Shown here: positions 24,336 through 37,305 of the stretch, one piece after another
Position numbering within the stretch: position 1 is the stretch's first letter
How the letters are laid out: each line of letters begins with the position of its first letter
Source of the DNA: Tetradesmus obliquus
Lineage: Eukaryota > Chlorophyta > Chlorophyceae > Sphaeropleales > Scenedesmaceae
Assembly: GCA_030272155.1 (NCBI GenBank)
Contig: CP126199.1
Location: forward strand, 1,054,001-1,118,000
Length of the DNA: 64,000 bases
Direction of reading: 5' to 3'
Notes under the pieces: generated by a model
Told to the model about the DNA's origin: nothing
The model's database searches: none
The model's input: the letters and a program-made list of their open reading frames with translations, nothing else
Made by a program: the position numbers and the translations under genes

Positions 24336-27300
24336 TTAAAGCCTTTGATGGAGGGTTTTGGGTGGAAGTTTGACTGGTGTTTGGTATAGTGTGTGTTGCG
24401 TGGGGTTTGATGCTACTGCTGGCAGTGTGCCAGGAGCTGCTCTGGTTGGCGGGCTTGGACTGTGAAAAGCAGCAGCACCAGCACCAGCACCAGCAGCAGC
24501 AGCAGCAGCGCTGTGAGCTGAAGCTGCTGCTGGAACTTATTTTGGTACGAGACGGCAGCTGTTCAGCTGTCGGGGGGAAAATTTGGATATTCCTGAGCCT
24601 CTTTGGTGTATATTCTCACCGTGTGCATGAGGCTGGCTTCTGTGGACATCATTGGCCCTGCACCCTGTTGCACTGGTCTCGCGAAGCTGGGCTTTCCATC
24701 CTCCAGCAGATGCACACCCGTTGGGGGACATTCATTATGATTCATGAGCCTGTTTTTATGATCTCACCGTGTGCATGAGGCTGACTGCTGTTGAAAGCAT
24801 TGGCCGTGCATTTCCAGCAGATGGACACCCGTTGGGCCTGCTGGCCTCATTCCATCAGTCGTGACTAATTTTGGTCAGGTTGAGTTGTCATGATCTGCAC
24901 AGGGTCGAGTCACAGGCTGGTCATGCTGTGCCGTAAATTGTGGCATGACCTACAGTCCAAGGTTGTGGGCAGCACTCATGGTTGCTGTGCCGCTCTGTGA
25001 CACCCATGGTTTGTTTTGGTGTGGAAATGTGTTGGCCTTGCAAACTGCTCGCATGCCGCCACCACAACAGTCCCAGGCGCTGCCGCATGCACAGGCAGTG
25101 GTCTTCAGGCTCTTTTGAATTGCACTCGTGCGAATGTTCTCTTGGCAGCATCATATGAATATTGAACAGCCCCTTTCCGCAGCTTATACTCCGCTAAGCA
25201 GTGCTGCGCTGCGCAGCCGCCTGCTGCTGGCAATGCCACGATGCTTCAACACTTCCTAGTTGTTTTGCTTCACACCCATCGACTGAGCTGCCTGCTGCTC
25301 AGAGTTCGAATGCATTTGACTCAGTGCGCTGTCTGCCCACCACCATTTTGATGATGTCTGCTGTGATCCCGGGTCGTGTTTTCTGTTGTTTTCCTTGACA
25401 CCTCTATCGATTGTTTTTTGCCTTGAGCTTGTCCTGGTTGGTGCATTTCATTGCGCTTTTTCCATAGAGTTGAGGAGGATGGCGCTTGTCCAGGTTGGTG
25501 CAGTTGCGCTTTGCTGTCAGCCACTGGCATGTGATGTACGCATGCCATGTTATGGTATAGTCTGCTTTTCCCGGCAGTGCATTCCACATTGCACTGTCAG
25601 TAGCAGCTCCGCTTATCTGCATGTGTTGGAGCTTGCGCCGCCCAGCGCTGTGCGCGCGCGGCCCCAACGTTGTGCCGCAGAGACCATTCGGTGCACGCAA
25701 CACGCTTGCATTGTACTCAAATCTCTGTATGCAGTATGCAGCAGACAGTCAGCCGATCACAGCTTGATCTACCACTTCCCTTTCCTTGTTGTTGGGTGTC
25801 CCGGCATGGTGCCAGCAGGTGCCAGAATCCTTGTTTTGACCGTCCTGCTTCCTTGAATTTGCATACATGCACGAGCAACATGAGCACGGGCACCGTACAC
25901 ATCACATATGCATGCGCATTGTCTTCACAAGCGCATGTCGCACAGGCAGGTTGTGATGTAACTGCACTGCTGCAGCTGCATTCATTCTGCATGAGCAGTA
26001 CTAGTTGTTGCTGCCACTGCTGGCACGCCCCCCTGGTTTGATGCGCTGCTGTCACTTGTCTTCTCACTTGCACTTGCTGTCCTTGTAGCTTCTGCACCAG
26101 TATGCTTTGCAGCATGCTTACATATTTGTGTCTGCTGTCTTTGATACATGCATGGATGCTGCTTCAGCTCGACTGGTGTATGATGGTGACGGTCCTCATT
26201 CTCAATTTCCTTTTACACACTTTAGCGGCAGTGTAGGCCAAGCAGCGGTTCAATTGAGGCCTCGGCGTCCCCTCACTTTGGGGTTTACAATGCACCAGCT
26301 TATGTGTCTGCATGTAGTGCGCATGCATGCTGTCACTGCGGCGGGCCCATGCACAGACTCCCTGACTCCACTGAGTGGGTATGTCTGTCTGCCAGTATGT
26401 ATGTCTGTCTGCCAGCTGGCAGTGCAGTGCATTGCTAGAGCCTCTAGCTTCCTGAGGAAGCAACCAAGCGTGCAAGTGCAACTCCTTTGAAGATGGCCTG
26501 CTGGCCTGTTCTTGGCATGCAGTCACAATATTTGCACACCAGTTTTTTTTGCGTCGCAGGGCTGCTGGTTGGTGCGGCAGCAATGACCGGTGGCTGTATC
26601 ATTACTGCTCTGCCGAGGCATGCCATGTGAGTCACATGAGTCAAGTATCCAGTATGGATCGGCTTGTGACACCATATCATATGGCACGTGCAGTGCACAG
26701 CACTCCCTTGGCATCTCACCTACGTTTCCACCAAATCACTGATCGCTAATCGAGTCACGGTCACTGACACATGCCAGTGGCGTGTGCACTCACGGCATCC
26801 TTTCATGGGTGATCTCATGACATCTGCGGCGCCATCCTGCAGCGGCGTTGCCTGTGGACTTGTAACTGGCTGTTTTCGCAGACCAAAAAATTGCTGTAGG
26901 CCAGGCACTCTGTGCTTGAACATCTTGATACTGTGCTGTGTACTGGAGCTGGTGGCCAGCCTGGCAGGTGGGTTGCTGCCAAGAGTGAAACAGGCAAAGC
27001 CTCAGGGTGGCAAAGCATGGAACAGTAAAGCCAGCCGGTACAGTGTCTGTGACTGCTCTAGTATCTGGTTCACCGCTTCAACACGTGAGGTTCTTGAACC
27101 ACCAAAGGCGGGAGCTCTGGTGACACCTAGGGCCTGTGCCTATCAAATTATAAGCTAACAACACGAAGCCCCCTGGGCTGAGGCTTGTGCTGCCTGGCAA
27201 AGCCATGAGATATTTCGTATGATATTTTGCTCTTATACTAGGGATCAAGGTCTGCTCCGATTCAAATCAATCGAAGGCAGTGAGGGCTCGTTTGATTGCT

Positions 27301-27608
27301 GTGTCTCGCCAGCGAAAGCCTTATCACTTGTATACAACCATTAGAATGTTGAGGTAAAGAGTTTGGCTCGGTATGTCACGCAGTGTCACCCCTGGACCCA
27401 AGCCACACCAGCACAGCACAGTGCTAGCCTCTGCCCATGCCTGCAAGCACCTATGCAGCTGCGTTGTTGGACACAAATGATGCATATGATTATATGTCAA
27501 TGCTTGATGACGCCTGCCTTGACCCGCTGCGCTTCCACTGCTCCTGTGCTACTGTCCCTGCACATAGGCTCCAGCCCTGAGCTGCCTGCAGCAATCTCTG
27601 CTGCTGCC
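24336..27608. other. Gene-poor intergenic stretch
   Basis: No phase-consistent exon chain, no known motif and no RNA gene was found. A CAG/CAC microsatellite lies near 24468-24512 and a GTATGTCTGTCTGCCA doublet near 26379-26415. The open frame that continues upstream of 27609 has Cys/Met-rich composition unlike the downstream protein, so I treat it as leader. Confidence 0.45.
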
Positions 27609-28211
27609 ATGGATCAGCTTGCAGCCCCTTTCCTCGAAGCTGCTCGGCCGACACTTGTTGACCTAGCTGCAGCTGTCATAGCAGCGGCAGCTGCTGCACA
27701 ACAGCAGCCAGACGGACCAGCAGCAGCAGGCGATGTGCCAGCACACACTGCAGCTGCTGCCCTGCAGGGCCTAGCAGCAGCTGGAGCAGCAGCAGAAGCA
27801 CTTGCAGGACTGCCAGCTGCTGCTGTGTTGAAAAACAACGCAGCAGCAGCTGCAGCAGAAGCAGCAGCAGCGCCAGATGACTGCAATGGCTTGCAGGACA
27901 GGGACTCCCAGCTGCCTCTGCAGCTGGCTTCCCCCCCTGCAGCTGCACTTGCACCACCAGCAGCTGCAGCAGCAGCAGCAGCAGCAGCACCACCAGCACC
28001 GCCAGCACAGCAGCTCATGGCAGCCGTGGACCAAGACACAGCAGCAGCAGCAGCAGCAGCAGCACCAGCAGCAGGAGCAGCAGCACGGCAGCATGTGCCC
28101 GTTTTAACCCAAGACACAGCACAGGTACCAGCTGCACTTGCACCACTGCCACCACCACTGCCACCGCCACTCCCACCAGCACAGCTGCACCCAGCAGCTT
28201 TGGGCCAAGAC

Positions 28212-28247
<36 letters not shown>

Positions 28248-28863
28248 GCACGGCAGCATGTGACGGTTGTAGCCCAAGACGCAGCAGCACCAGCACAGCA
28301 GCACCCAGTAGATTTGGGCCAAGATACAGCACAGGCACCAGGTGCTGTCTTTGGTCTGCCGAATGGCAGCAGCAAGGGTGCCAGTATGCTTGCACCGCCA
28401 CCCCAACAGCAGCAGCTGGAGCAGATACCCTCTATCGCCAGCAGCAGCAACAGCAGCAACAGCAGCCACCTCATTGCCTGGCAGGCTAGGTGGAGTGACT
28501 TGCAGGACGCAAAGCAGACGCTGCAGCTGCGCAGGCAGCAGCTGCTAAGAGAGCAGGAGCGCATTATGCAGCAGGAGCAGCTGCTGCAGCAGCAGGAGCG
28601 GGAGCTGATGCAGCAGATGCTGCCGGCAGTGGGGGATAACACGTTAGTAACAGGGCAGCTGCAGCAGCAGCAGGCTACAGGCGCACACCCAGCGTTGCTG
28701 CCACCACCACCTGTGCAACTGGCAGGAGGCCCTCCTGCTGCTGCTGCTGCTGCTGCTGCGCCTGGCCAGCTGTCCTTCCAAGCACCTGGCGGCCTGCTTG
28801 ATGCTCCCGCTGCTGCAGCCAATACAGCTGCAGCAGCAGCACGCGCAGCCGGCACAAATGCAC

Positions 28864-28899
<36 letters not shown>

Positions 28900-29538
28900 T
28901 GGAAGATGACGATGATGATGAGGCGACAATCGCGCAGCTTGTTGACAGCCTGCAGAATGACCCCCTGTGGCCCCGGCTGGCAGCAGCACTGCAGCTGCAC
29001 AGCCTGCTGCCAGGGGCTGACGCAGCACCTGCTGCAGCACATGATCAGCAGCAGCAGCAGCAGCAGCATCAGCAGCCGCCGCCGCCTGGGACAGAAGAAG
29101 ACCCTATAGCAGCACCTGCACCAGCTGCAGCTGCTACTGTGGTTGCTGCACCTGTAGATCCTGCCTTAGCAGCTGTGCCGCCCCCAGCACCAGCAGCAGC
29201 AGCACGCGGGCAGCAGCAGCAGCAGCAATCTCAGCCGGGTGCTGAGGCCCATGGCGAGGCCGGCAAGCCTGACCGAGCTCAGCAGCTGGGGCTGCAGCAG
29301 CAGCAGCAGCAGCACCCTGAGTTGCCGGCACTGCAACATATTCCTGAGCCCCAGCAGGGTCTTGGGGGCCAGCAGCAGCAGCAGCCTGAGAAGGGAGCCA
29401 GCGGTCAGCGGCAGCAGCAGCAGCAGCAGCATGGGCAGCAGCAGCAGCAGCAGTTGCTGCAGCCGCCGCCAGCAGCAAGCCCTGTGCAAGCTAGGCTGGC
29501 TGCGGCTGCTCGGGTGGCCACAGCAGCTGCTGAAGCTG

Positions 29539-29576
<38 letters not shown>

Positions 29577-30562
29577 GCTGCTGTTGCTCGGACACAGCCA
29601 GCAAAGCAGACGAAACAGCGGGAGCCTATCCAGGCGGCTGCAAACCAGCAGAGGCAGTGCCGTGGCACGCCAGAAGATGATCCAGCAGCAGCAGCAGCAG
29701 CAGCTGCTAGAGAAGATGTTGACGCAGGCAAGCGGCAGCGACTAGGGCGCAAAAGGAAACAGGGAGGGTCAGATGCAGCAGCAGCAGCAGCGCCTGGTGA
29801 TGATGTGCCTGCAGCAAAGAGCGCCCGCAAGCTGCCAGCCAGGGAGGCAGCACAGCAGCAGCAGCAGCAACCAGAAGAGTCTGGTACAGCAGTTGCTGCT
29901 GCTGCTGCTGCTGCTGCTGGCAGAATTGCACGTGCTTTGGGCAGGGACATTCAACATGCTGCTGCTTCTGCTGCTGAGACAACGGCAGTGCCTGTAGCTC
30001 GCAGCCGCAGCGGCAGCCGGCGGCAGCAGCAGCAGCAGCAGCAGGCAGTAGACCAAGGTGGCAGCCGTAGTAGGCAAGCAGCAGATCCACAGCCGCAGGC
30101 GCTTCGAGCGGCAGTGTCACCACCGGCAGCAGCAACACCAGCAGCAGCAGCAGTGCTGGCAGCAGCAACAGCAGCAGCAACAGCAATACCGGCAGCCGCC
30201 AACCCCCACACTGATGCGTATGAGTTCCCTTCAGATCCGGACTCTGATGAATATGACTATCAGATGGACCCTGTCGGCATTGCTGACAGCATCCAAGCAG
30301 CAGCAGGTGCTGCAGCTGCTGCTGATGATGATGGCAGGCGTGCGGCTGCAGATGAAGCAGCAGTAGCGAGGCAAGGCACTGCACCAGGCAAGCCAGGCAG
30401 ACAGCAGCTGCAGCAGCAGCAGCAGCAGCAGCAGGAGGCAAAGGATGCCAACGAAGCAGCAGCAGCAGCAGCAGCGGCGGGTGCGGTGGCTGCTGCGGTT
30501 GCTGCAGCGAGGCGCTCCTGTGGGCCTGATGCATGGCAGGGCCTGCACATGGCACTGCAGCA

Positions 30563-30618
<56 letters not shown>

Positions 30619-30632
30619 CTCCTTCAGCAGAG

Positions 30633-30668
<36 letters not shown>

Positions 30669-31034
30669 CCGGCGGCAGCAGCAGCTGCTGCCGTTGACCT
30701 GTCTGCTGATGAGGCGCTTGCTGCGCAGCTGGCGGCTATGTACAACCCTGGGCCTCCGTCCACGCGCCGCAAAAGTCAAAGCACTCTTCCACAGCAGCAG
30801 CAGCAGCAGGCTTGGCCCCGGAGTGGAGTGTCAGGGCAAATACGGCCAGCAGCAGCTGATACAGAAGCAGCTACGCCAGGCAGGCTGGCAGCAGCAGCAG
30901 GAGCGGCACGGCGTAAAGGCATCGCCCGCAGGCTATCTGCTGCTGCGCAGGCTGCTGTTGCTGGCGTTAACCTGGGCAGTGCTGACACAAGTAAGGCACC
31001 AGCAGGGCCAGGTGCAGCAAAGCAAACTGGCGAT

Positions 31035-31075
<41 letters not shown>

Positions 31076-31673
31076 CGGCATCATGGCACACATGAAGTGG
31101 CGGCGCCAGCGCAGCCTGAACGAGCTGTCAGGGCTCTGCGGCAGTCAACCCCCAAAGAAGCAGCAGCGGCAGCAGCCACAATCTACAGAGCAGCAGGACG
31201 CGGAGGATCCAGGCAGCAACACACAGCAGCAGCAGCCGCAGCAGTATGAGGACGATGGTGCTGCTGCTGCTGCCTCCACCTCTTCTGCAGCAGCAGCAGC
31301 AGCAGCATTTGATCTCATGCGGCCGCCAGCAGTTGGGCAGCGCATCGAGTTCTGGTGGGCCGTGCGCGTCAACCCCACCAAAAACAACTTCCAGGCAATC
31401 CGCTGGCAGGGCACGGTTGCCGCACTTCTGCCTCTGGAGCTGCCTGATCCCACCACACCTGCAAAAAAGCTAGCTTTCAAGGTCTCTGCTGGCGTGCCGC
31501 GCACTGTGGCACGCGTGCGCATGACTGATATTGCCGCGCAGCACCATACAAAGTTCCCGCTGGTGAAGCAGGCTGCTAAGGTGACGCTTCCTGCAAAGGT
31601 GATTGAGCTGAGGGCGATGGCTTCGGAGAGCACCTCTAGGAATGGCGCTTGGGGGCCGCCACGAGATCAGTAG
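27609..31673 (+). CDS. Gln/Ala-rich low-complexity protein with a small structured C-terminus
   Basis: A single open frame of about 1,354 codons from an ATG in a strong context (GCCATGG). The frame stays open upstream to 27363 without a better start. Most of it is poly-Gln and poly-Ala from CAG/GCA runs, with a helical Gln/Glu segment (about 28495-28620), a short acidic Asp run (about 28905-28930) and an acidic Asp/Tyr patch (about 30200-30270). The last 110 residues differ: IEFWWAVRV, then RWQGTVAALLP, then VARVRMTDI. The Trp-Gly-Thr-Val strand pattern recalls Tudor/SH3-like folds, but this is only an impression. Long CAG tracts are open in several frames, so openness alone is weak evidence; the ordered C-terminus is the better argument. 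Possibly a nuclear scaffold or transcription factor; function unknown. Confidence 0.55.
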
Positions 31674-32340
31674 CAGCAGCCGCAGCAGCAGCAGTAGCAG
31701 TAGCAGCAGCAGCAGCTGTAGCTGTAGCTGTAGCTGAACACCAGCAGCAGCTGTAGCTGCAGCTGCTGCGGAGGTGACGCTTCCCGCAAAGGTGCTGGGG
31801 CTGAAGGAGGGGGCTTCTGAGAGCACCTCCAGGAACGGTGCTTGGGGGCCGCCACGCGAGCAAGGCGCGCAGTAGCAGCAGCAGCAGCTGCTGTAGCTGA
31901 AAAGCACCAGCAGCTGCAGCTTCCTGCAAAGGTGTTGGAGCTGAAGGCGATGGCGTCTGAGAGCACCTCCAGGAATGGTGCTTGGGGGCCGCCACAGGAA
32001 CAGCAGTAGCAGCAGCAGCAGCTGCTGCTGCTGCTGTAGCTGAACACCAGCAGCAGCTGTAGCTGCAGCTGCTGCGGAGGTGACGCTTCCCGCAAAGGTG
32101 CTGGGGCTGAAGGAGGGGGCTTCTGAGAGCACCTCCAGGAATGGTGCTTGGGGGCCGCCGCTAGAGCAGTAGCAGCAGCAGCAGCAGCAGCAGCAGCTGC
32201 TGGTGTAGCTGAAAAGCATCAGCATCAGCAGCTTCCTGCAAAGGTGATTGAGCTGAGGGCGATGGCCTCGGAGAGCACCTCCAGGAACGCGTACGGTGCT
32301 TGGGGGCCGCCGCGAGGACAGTAGCAGCAGCAGCAGCTGG
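31674..32340 (+). repeat. Four tandem echoes of the 3' end of the Gln/Ala-rich gene
   Basis: Copies of the segment encoding LPAKV.EL.A.ASESTSRN.AWGPP begin near 31775, 31920, 32081 and 32232, spaced about 140-190 bases. Each keeps the reading frame and ends in its own TAG a few codons after GPP. CAG/GTAGCT-rich spacers separate them. Confidence 0.85.
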
Positions 32341-32927
32341 CATAGCGAGCTACGGCCACTGCCAGAAGAAGCAGCAGCTGGAGCTGCTGTGAGGGCTAGG
32401 CCGCGTATGGCGGCAGGGCTGGAGCAGCAGCGTGCTTTGGGCCATGGTATTGCCGTGGGTAGATGGTGACAGAGGTGTTTGCAGGAAGCTGAGGATCCAA
32501 ATTCTAAAGCGTGGCTTGCCGCGCAGCTCTGCTGGTGTGCGGCAGCCACCATGGTTTGCTGGCCGGTTGTTAGGAGGTTGCAGGCAGCACTTGGACATGT
32601 TGCATTCCAGCTTTCAGCTGCTGTTGGTGTTGATGTATCGTCGGTTGTCCTGAGGGTGTGTTTGGCGTGGTTTGCCAAGCCTTGTACAATCACAATAAAC
32701 TGTGTTGCTTGAGTGGTGTGCCGTGGCGCAAAGTCTGGCTGCGCTGGTGGCGTGCTCACGCCGGTCACAACACTGACCTTCTGGAGGTTTCTTGTTACAA
32801 ACTCTTGACATCTGGCGTCAATTCGTATGTCTGCTTGCTATGGCTGATAAATGACTTGGCTGTTTGTCAGAACTTCTGACAGCTTGAAGCTGTGCACCAG
32901 CAACTACAAGTGCCATTCCAGTGGCAG

Positions 32928-32932
32928 TGTAA
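32928..32932 (+). terminator. Candidate TGTAA poly(A) signal
   Basis: TGTAA, the usual green-algal signal, lies about 1.25 kb after the stop of the Gln/Ala-rich gene and just before the SINE-like repeat. The distance is long, so assignment is tentative. Confidence 0.3.
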
Positions 32933-32935
32933 TCA

Positions 32936-33126
32936 GTACATTACATTACATTACATGCTCCACTCAACGAGGAGTGGGAACCCCAGTCAGGAGCCAACGA
33001 GAGGCTCATAGGGGGAGGAAACATCGAAGAACAACTCATCATCATCCCAACCGTCAGAAGAAATCGCAGAAAAAAAATCATCAGCATCATCAATAACTTG
33101 AGCAATAGCCTGACAGGACAGAAGGA
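32936..33126 (-). mobile_element. SINE-like dispersed repeat, copy 2
   Basis: Nearly identical to 5846-6040, including the A-rich segment, the GGAGTGGGAACC hairpin and the (ATGTA)n tail on the minus strand. It lies between two genes. Clear target duplications are not visible. Confidence 0.6.
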
Positions 33127-33332
33127 CCTCAGGATCCTCAGGAGTACGTAATGAATCGCCCTGATCATCATTGGACCTCGCTCTCGCGCAGCAATATCAA
33201 CCACGTTTTGTTGCAGATTTGCTGTCACGTAGTCGCAGCCTGCATAACGGTTCCTGTCGTCCAGTTTAAATTTGCCTGCTGTGCCACAAACCCTGGCACC
33301 CCCCAGTTCGCGCCAAACTCCGTCCAGCCACT

Positions 33333-36300
33333 ATGAATCAACAATTCAAAGGCGTTTGGAATCATCCGGTATCTAGTTGGATACTAGCAGAGGCAGTACA
33401 CCGGATCTCAACCATGCCTGCACTGCCAGGTCGAGTGTGTGCAGTCCCGGTGCCTGATGCAGATGACGAGACGCTGTGCGAAGTCAGCTGCCGTCTAGGT
33501 AACATCTGCGGTGCTGCTGCAGCCCTGCTAGCCTAAGGAAGCAGACCCACAGCAGCAACGGCAGCAGGAGCAGCAGACAGCAGTACCAACTGATGCCACG
33601 TGTCTTTTGGCTGTGCAGTGGGAACCAGAGACGCCAGGAAGACTGGATGCACGGTAAGGCTGCTCTTCGTCGATCATGAACGCTCAAGCAGCTTTGCTGC
33701 ATGGCATCTACGCTGCTGAGCACTGAACAGGGATTCTGCTTTTTTGCTGCCTTCTGCTGCCTTTTTTGGCACTGGATGTGTGTGTAGAAGGGACTTACCC
33801 TGCCAAGTGTTCAGGTTGATGTTGCTGCACTGGATGCGGCCTTTGCGCCCCATGTGCCAGTGGCAGATGTCAGCAAGCCAGCGGCCAATGGTAAGCAGGC
33901 AGCGAGAGCAGCTGTGCCTGGGTGAATTAGCACTTGTGAAAGCAAGGCACACAGCTCAGTGCCATCAGAACACCTGCTTTGACAACGCTAAGCGTGAATT
34001 CTACATGCCCATGAGCAAGAGACATGCGTGAACAGGCCTCGGTGGGTGCTGTTGCAGCTGCTGATGTGTGCGCCCCTTGCTGTTGCAGGCACAGCGGCAG
34101 GAGGCCAGCAGCAGAGCAAGTGAGTGTCCTGCAAGCAGCTGCTGCTGCAGCGCACTCGCGCTCAGGACAGCTGCAGACCATGTATACGTACAGGCGCCAG
34201 GCCCTGACATGCTGATCCTTGAGGCAGTTTGTAGCTGGCCTCTGCAGTGTGCGTTGAGTGCAGCACCTGTGGGATTTACACCATTGGGGTTTGCAGCGGT
34301 ACAACATCAGTGGGTCTTGCGTGGCAGCTGCCTGCTCACAAGCTGTGGGCGGTATTAAGCAGTGCTACTAGACAGTAGGCTCAGCAATACTACTTACTCT
34401 GCTCTGACCTGTCATGTTGTGTGGTGCCCGCAGGAACAGCAGCCCAGCTGTGCAGCTGCTGAAGGCCGGCGCTCAGTTTGTGCTCGAAACGTAGGCATGG
34501 ACGCATGCAGCTGCAGCAGCAGAGCACTGTGTCAAGCCAATGCACGCCGCGCATGCCTGCACTGTTGTGGTGTGCGGATTGGCTGTGTTGCTCAGCCTGT
34601 TTGGGCATGGCGTGCAACCCAATCTGTGCCAACGTTCACTCGTTTACCCCCAGTTCACCCAACGCAGCAGCAGCACAGTGTGCCTACAGCAGCACATAAC
34701 CAACAAGGGTGCCCCGTATGTGACAGCTATGCAACAGCTTCACACAGCAGGCGCTTCACGTGCCGCTGCCATGACGCAGTAACCAACAACAACAGCACCA
34801 ACAGCTGCACTTGTGTCAGAACGAAAAGGGTTGCTGTCTGCTGTGCAGGCTGGGCCTGCCTAGCTTCCTGCAGCCAGCTGTCACGGCACAGAAACTGACA
34901 ACAACAGCAACAACTGCTGCACTCATCCGCTGCTGTCTGCTGTGCAGGCTGGGCTTGCCTAGTTTCCTGCAGCCAGCTGCTGGCCCCTGCCCTCCTAAGC
35001 TACTGGCCTGGCACTGCAACAAGCAGCAGCTTGCAGTCGGGCATTCAGGCAGCGGCGCAGTGCTGCTGTATGATCTGTCTGCAGGAGCAGCAGCAGCAGC
35101 ATCAGGTGATGATGCAGGTGATGGAGTGCTGAGCCAAGCGCAGCAGGTGCTAACACACCAGCTGCAGCAACAGGTGAGAGCAGCGGCAGGGCTGGGTGCT
35201 GCTTGTGCGCTGCTGATGCTTTGGTTGCTGTGACCTGCTTATGTTATTTTGTACTCAGACACCATGAAGCGAAGGGTTGGGTGCCCTGCAGAGTGAGCGA
35301 AGTCACGCCCTGCCGCCCTGCACATTGTCACCGCAGGCACCTTCTTGCTTTGTGTATGTATGTGGGGCCTGCGAGGGCATGGGGCAGTCACCACGAGATT
35401 CGCAGTATCCGCATGCCATGGTATATATGCCATGGTATACATGCCATGGTAAGCTTGAGTTGTGGTGTAACAGAACAACACAATACAGCCGTAAAATTTC
35501 ACCGTACACCGATGTATCCTGTTGCTGCCCTGCTGTCACCGCAGGTGGGCTGCCTGGCATGGCGTCCCGTGCACTGCAGCAGCCTGGCTGTGGGCTGCCT
35601 TGGAGGCGTTGCGCTGTGGAGCCTAGGCAAAGCACCGCTGGCAGCCAGCAGCAGCCAGCACAGGGGCAGGGAGAATGGCGGCGGCGGCGGCGCTGCTGGT
35701 GGTGCTGCGCAGGGCGGCTGGGTAACTTTCCTGCAGTTCAAGCATGGCTGCAGGTGGGTGTCCGTTGGCCTGATGTTTTCAAGCTCAGCATGGCTTGCGC
35801 AGCGCGGCAGCGGGCAGGCTTGCAGCTGAAGACTGGTCGTGCAGCTGCATTTACAGTGATGTTGAGCCTGTAATGCCAAAGACAGCTGGCGTGAGCTGTG
35901 CAACGAGCACATCAGCTGTTGGCAGTCTCCTGCTGTATCTGCTAGCCTTCTCCATGTGTCGCTCGCAACTGTGCTGTGCTCTTCCCCACATTCAAACCAT
36001 GTTACTTTGCTTGTTATTGTGTTACCTCCAGGGTGTCGTCGCTGTCCTGGAGCCCCGACGGCCGGCTGCTGGCTGGCAGCAGCAGCGACTGCAGCCGTGT
36101 GATGGTGTGGGATGTGGCGCTAGGCGTGGGTGCTTCACTGCGGCTGGGCCTGCAGCCCATCACATGCCTGCAGTGGAGCCCAGATGGCGGCTACCTGTTT
36201 GCAGGTGGGCTTGATTGAATAGGCAGCACATGAAGATGGCTGGTCTGTGTTGCGTGTAGTGCTGCAGCATGCGATGTCACAGCCTAGTGGCAAGCCCATC

Positions 36301-37149
36301 TAGCATGTATTTGCTGGGCGAGTCAGCTGTGTGTATAGAACACACACAGCCGTGTGATGGTGTAGGGATGTGGCGCTAGGCGTTGGTGCTTCACTGTGGC
36401 TGGGCCTGCAGCCCATCACATGCCTGCAGTGGAGCCCAGATGGCGGCTACCTGTTTGCAGGTGGGCTTGATTAGATAGGCAGCAGATGAAGGTGGCTGGT
36501 GTGTGTTGCATGTAGAGCTGCAGCATGCGATGTGACAGCCCAGTGGCAAGCCCCTGTAGTACAGTGCATTGATGTTGGCCGGCAAATCAGCGTGTTTGTA
36601 TAGACCACAGCCGTGTGATGGTGTGGGATGTGGTGCTTCACTGCGGCTGGGCCTGCAGCCCATCAAATGCCTGCAGTGGAGCCCAGATGGCGGCTACCTG
36701 TTTGCAGGTGGGCTTGATTGAATAGGCAGCAGATGAAGATGGCTGCTCTGTGTTGCGTGTCGTGCTGCAGCATGCAATGTAACAGCCCAGTGGCAAGCCC
36801 CTGTGTGCATACATATTGGTGGGCAAAGCAGCGTGTGTGTATAGACCACAGCCGCGTGGTGGTGTGGGATGTGGCGCAAGCGTGCGGCTGGGCTTGCAGC
36901 CCATCACATGCCTGCAGTGGAGCCCGGATGGCGGCTACTTGTTTGCAGGTGGGTTTAGGGTTCAGGGGTTTTGGGGTTTGGGTGTAAACCATGTGCTCAT
37001 GACGCACCAATTGCACCAGAGCTTGCATGATGCAGTTGCATGAGGAAGGTGCATGTAGTGTAGTGCAGCGCATGCGCTGTGATGCGGGGGTCGACACCTG
37101 GCTTGGTGGCAGGTGTCCGGCTTGGCGGTGTGATTGAGCTGCTGCTGCC

Positions 37150-37180
<31 letters not shown>

Positions 37181-37274
37181 TGTTGATCGCAGCTGCGCGC
37201 TGCGGGCGCTTCTTCCTGTACGAGACAGCCACGTGGACGCTGCGCTCCTGGGACACACCAGCAGGTGATGCTGC

Positions 37275-37305
<31 letters not shown>

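Noticed and set aside
25290-25320. GTTCGAAT, a possible tRNA T-arm
   Set aside because: No matching stem bases, anticodon arm or acceptor stem around it.
27614-30772. Long minus-strand Ala/Cys/Leu-rich frames opposite the Gln/Ala-rich gene
   Set aside because: CAG/CTG repeats lack stops in most frames; the products are homopolymers with no ordered segment.
32690-32698. AATAAA as poly(A) signal for the Gln/Ala-rich gene
   Set aside because: Green algae normally use TGTAA; the hexamer has no supporting context here.
31470-32768. Long minus-strand open frame (432 codons) opposite the 3' echoes of the Gln/Ala-rich gene
   Set aside because: It consists of the reverse reading of the repeated 3' ends and CAG runs; the plus-strand units keep frame and stop, so the minus frame is a by-product.
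33619-33653. Alternative reading WEPETPGRLDA in ALADIN, resembling a TPGRLD segment of animal ALADIN
   Set aside because: It breaks phase with the exons on both sides, whereas the frame used in the model joins 33498 to 33788 without conflict. Worth testing with cDNA.
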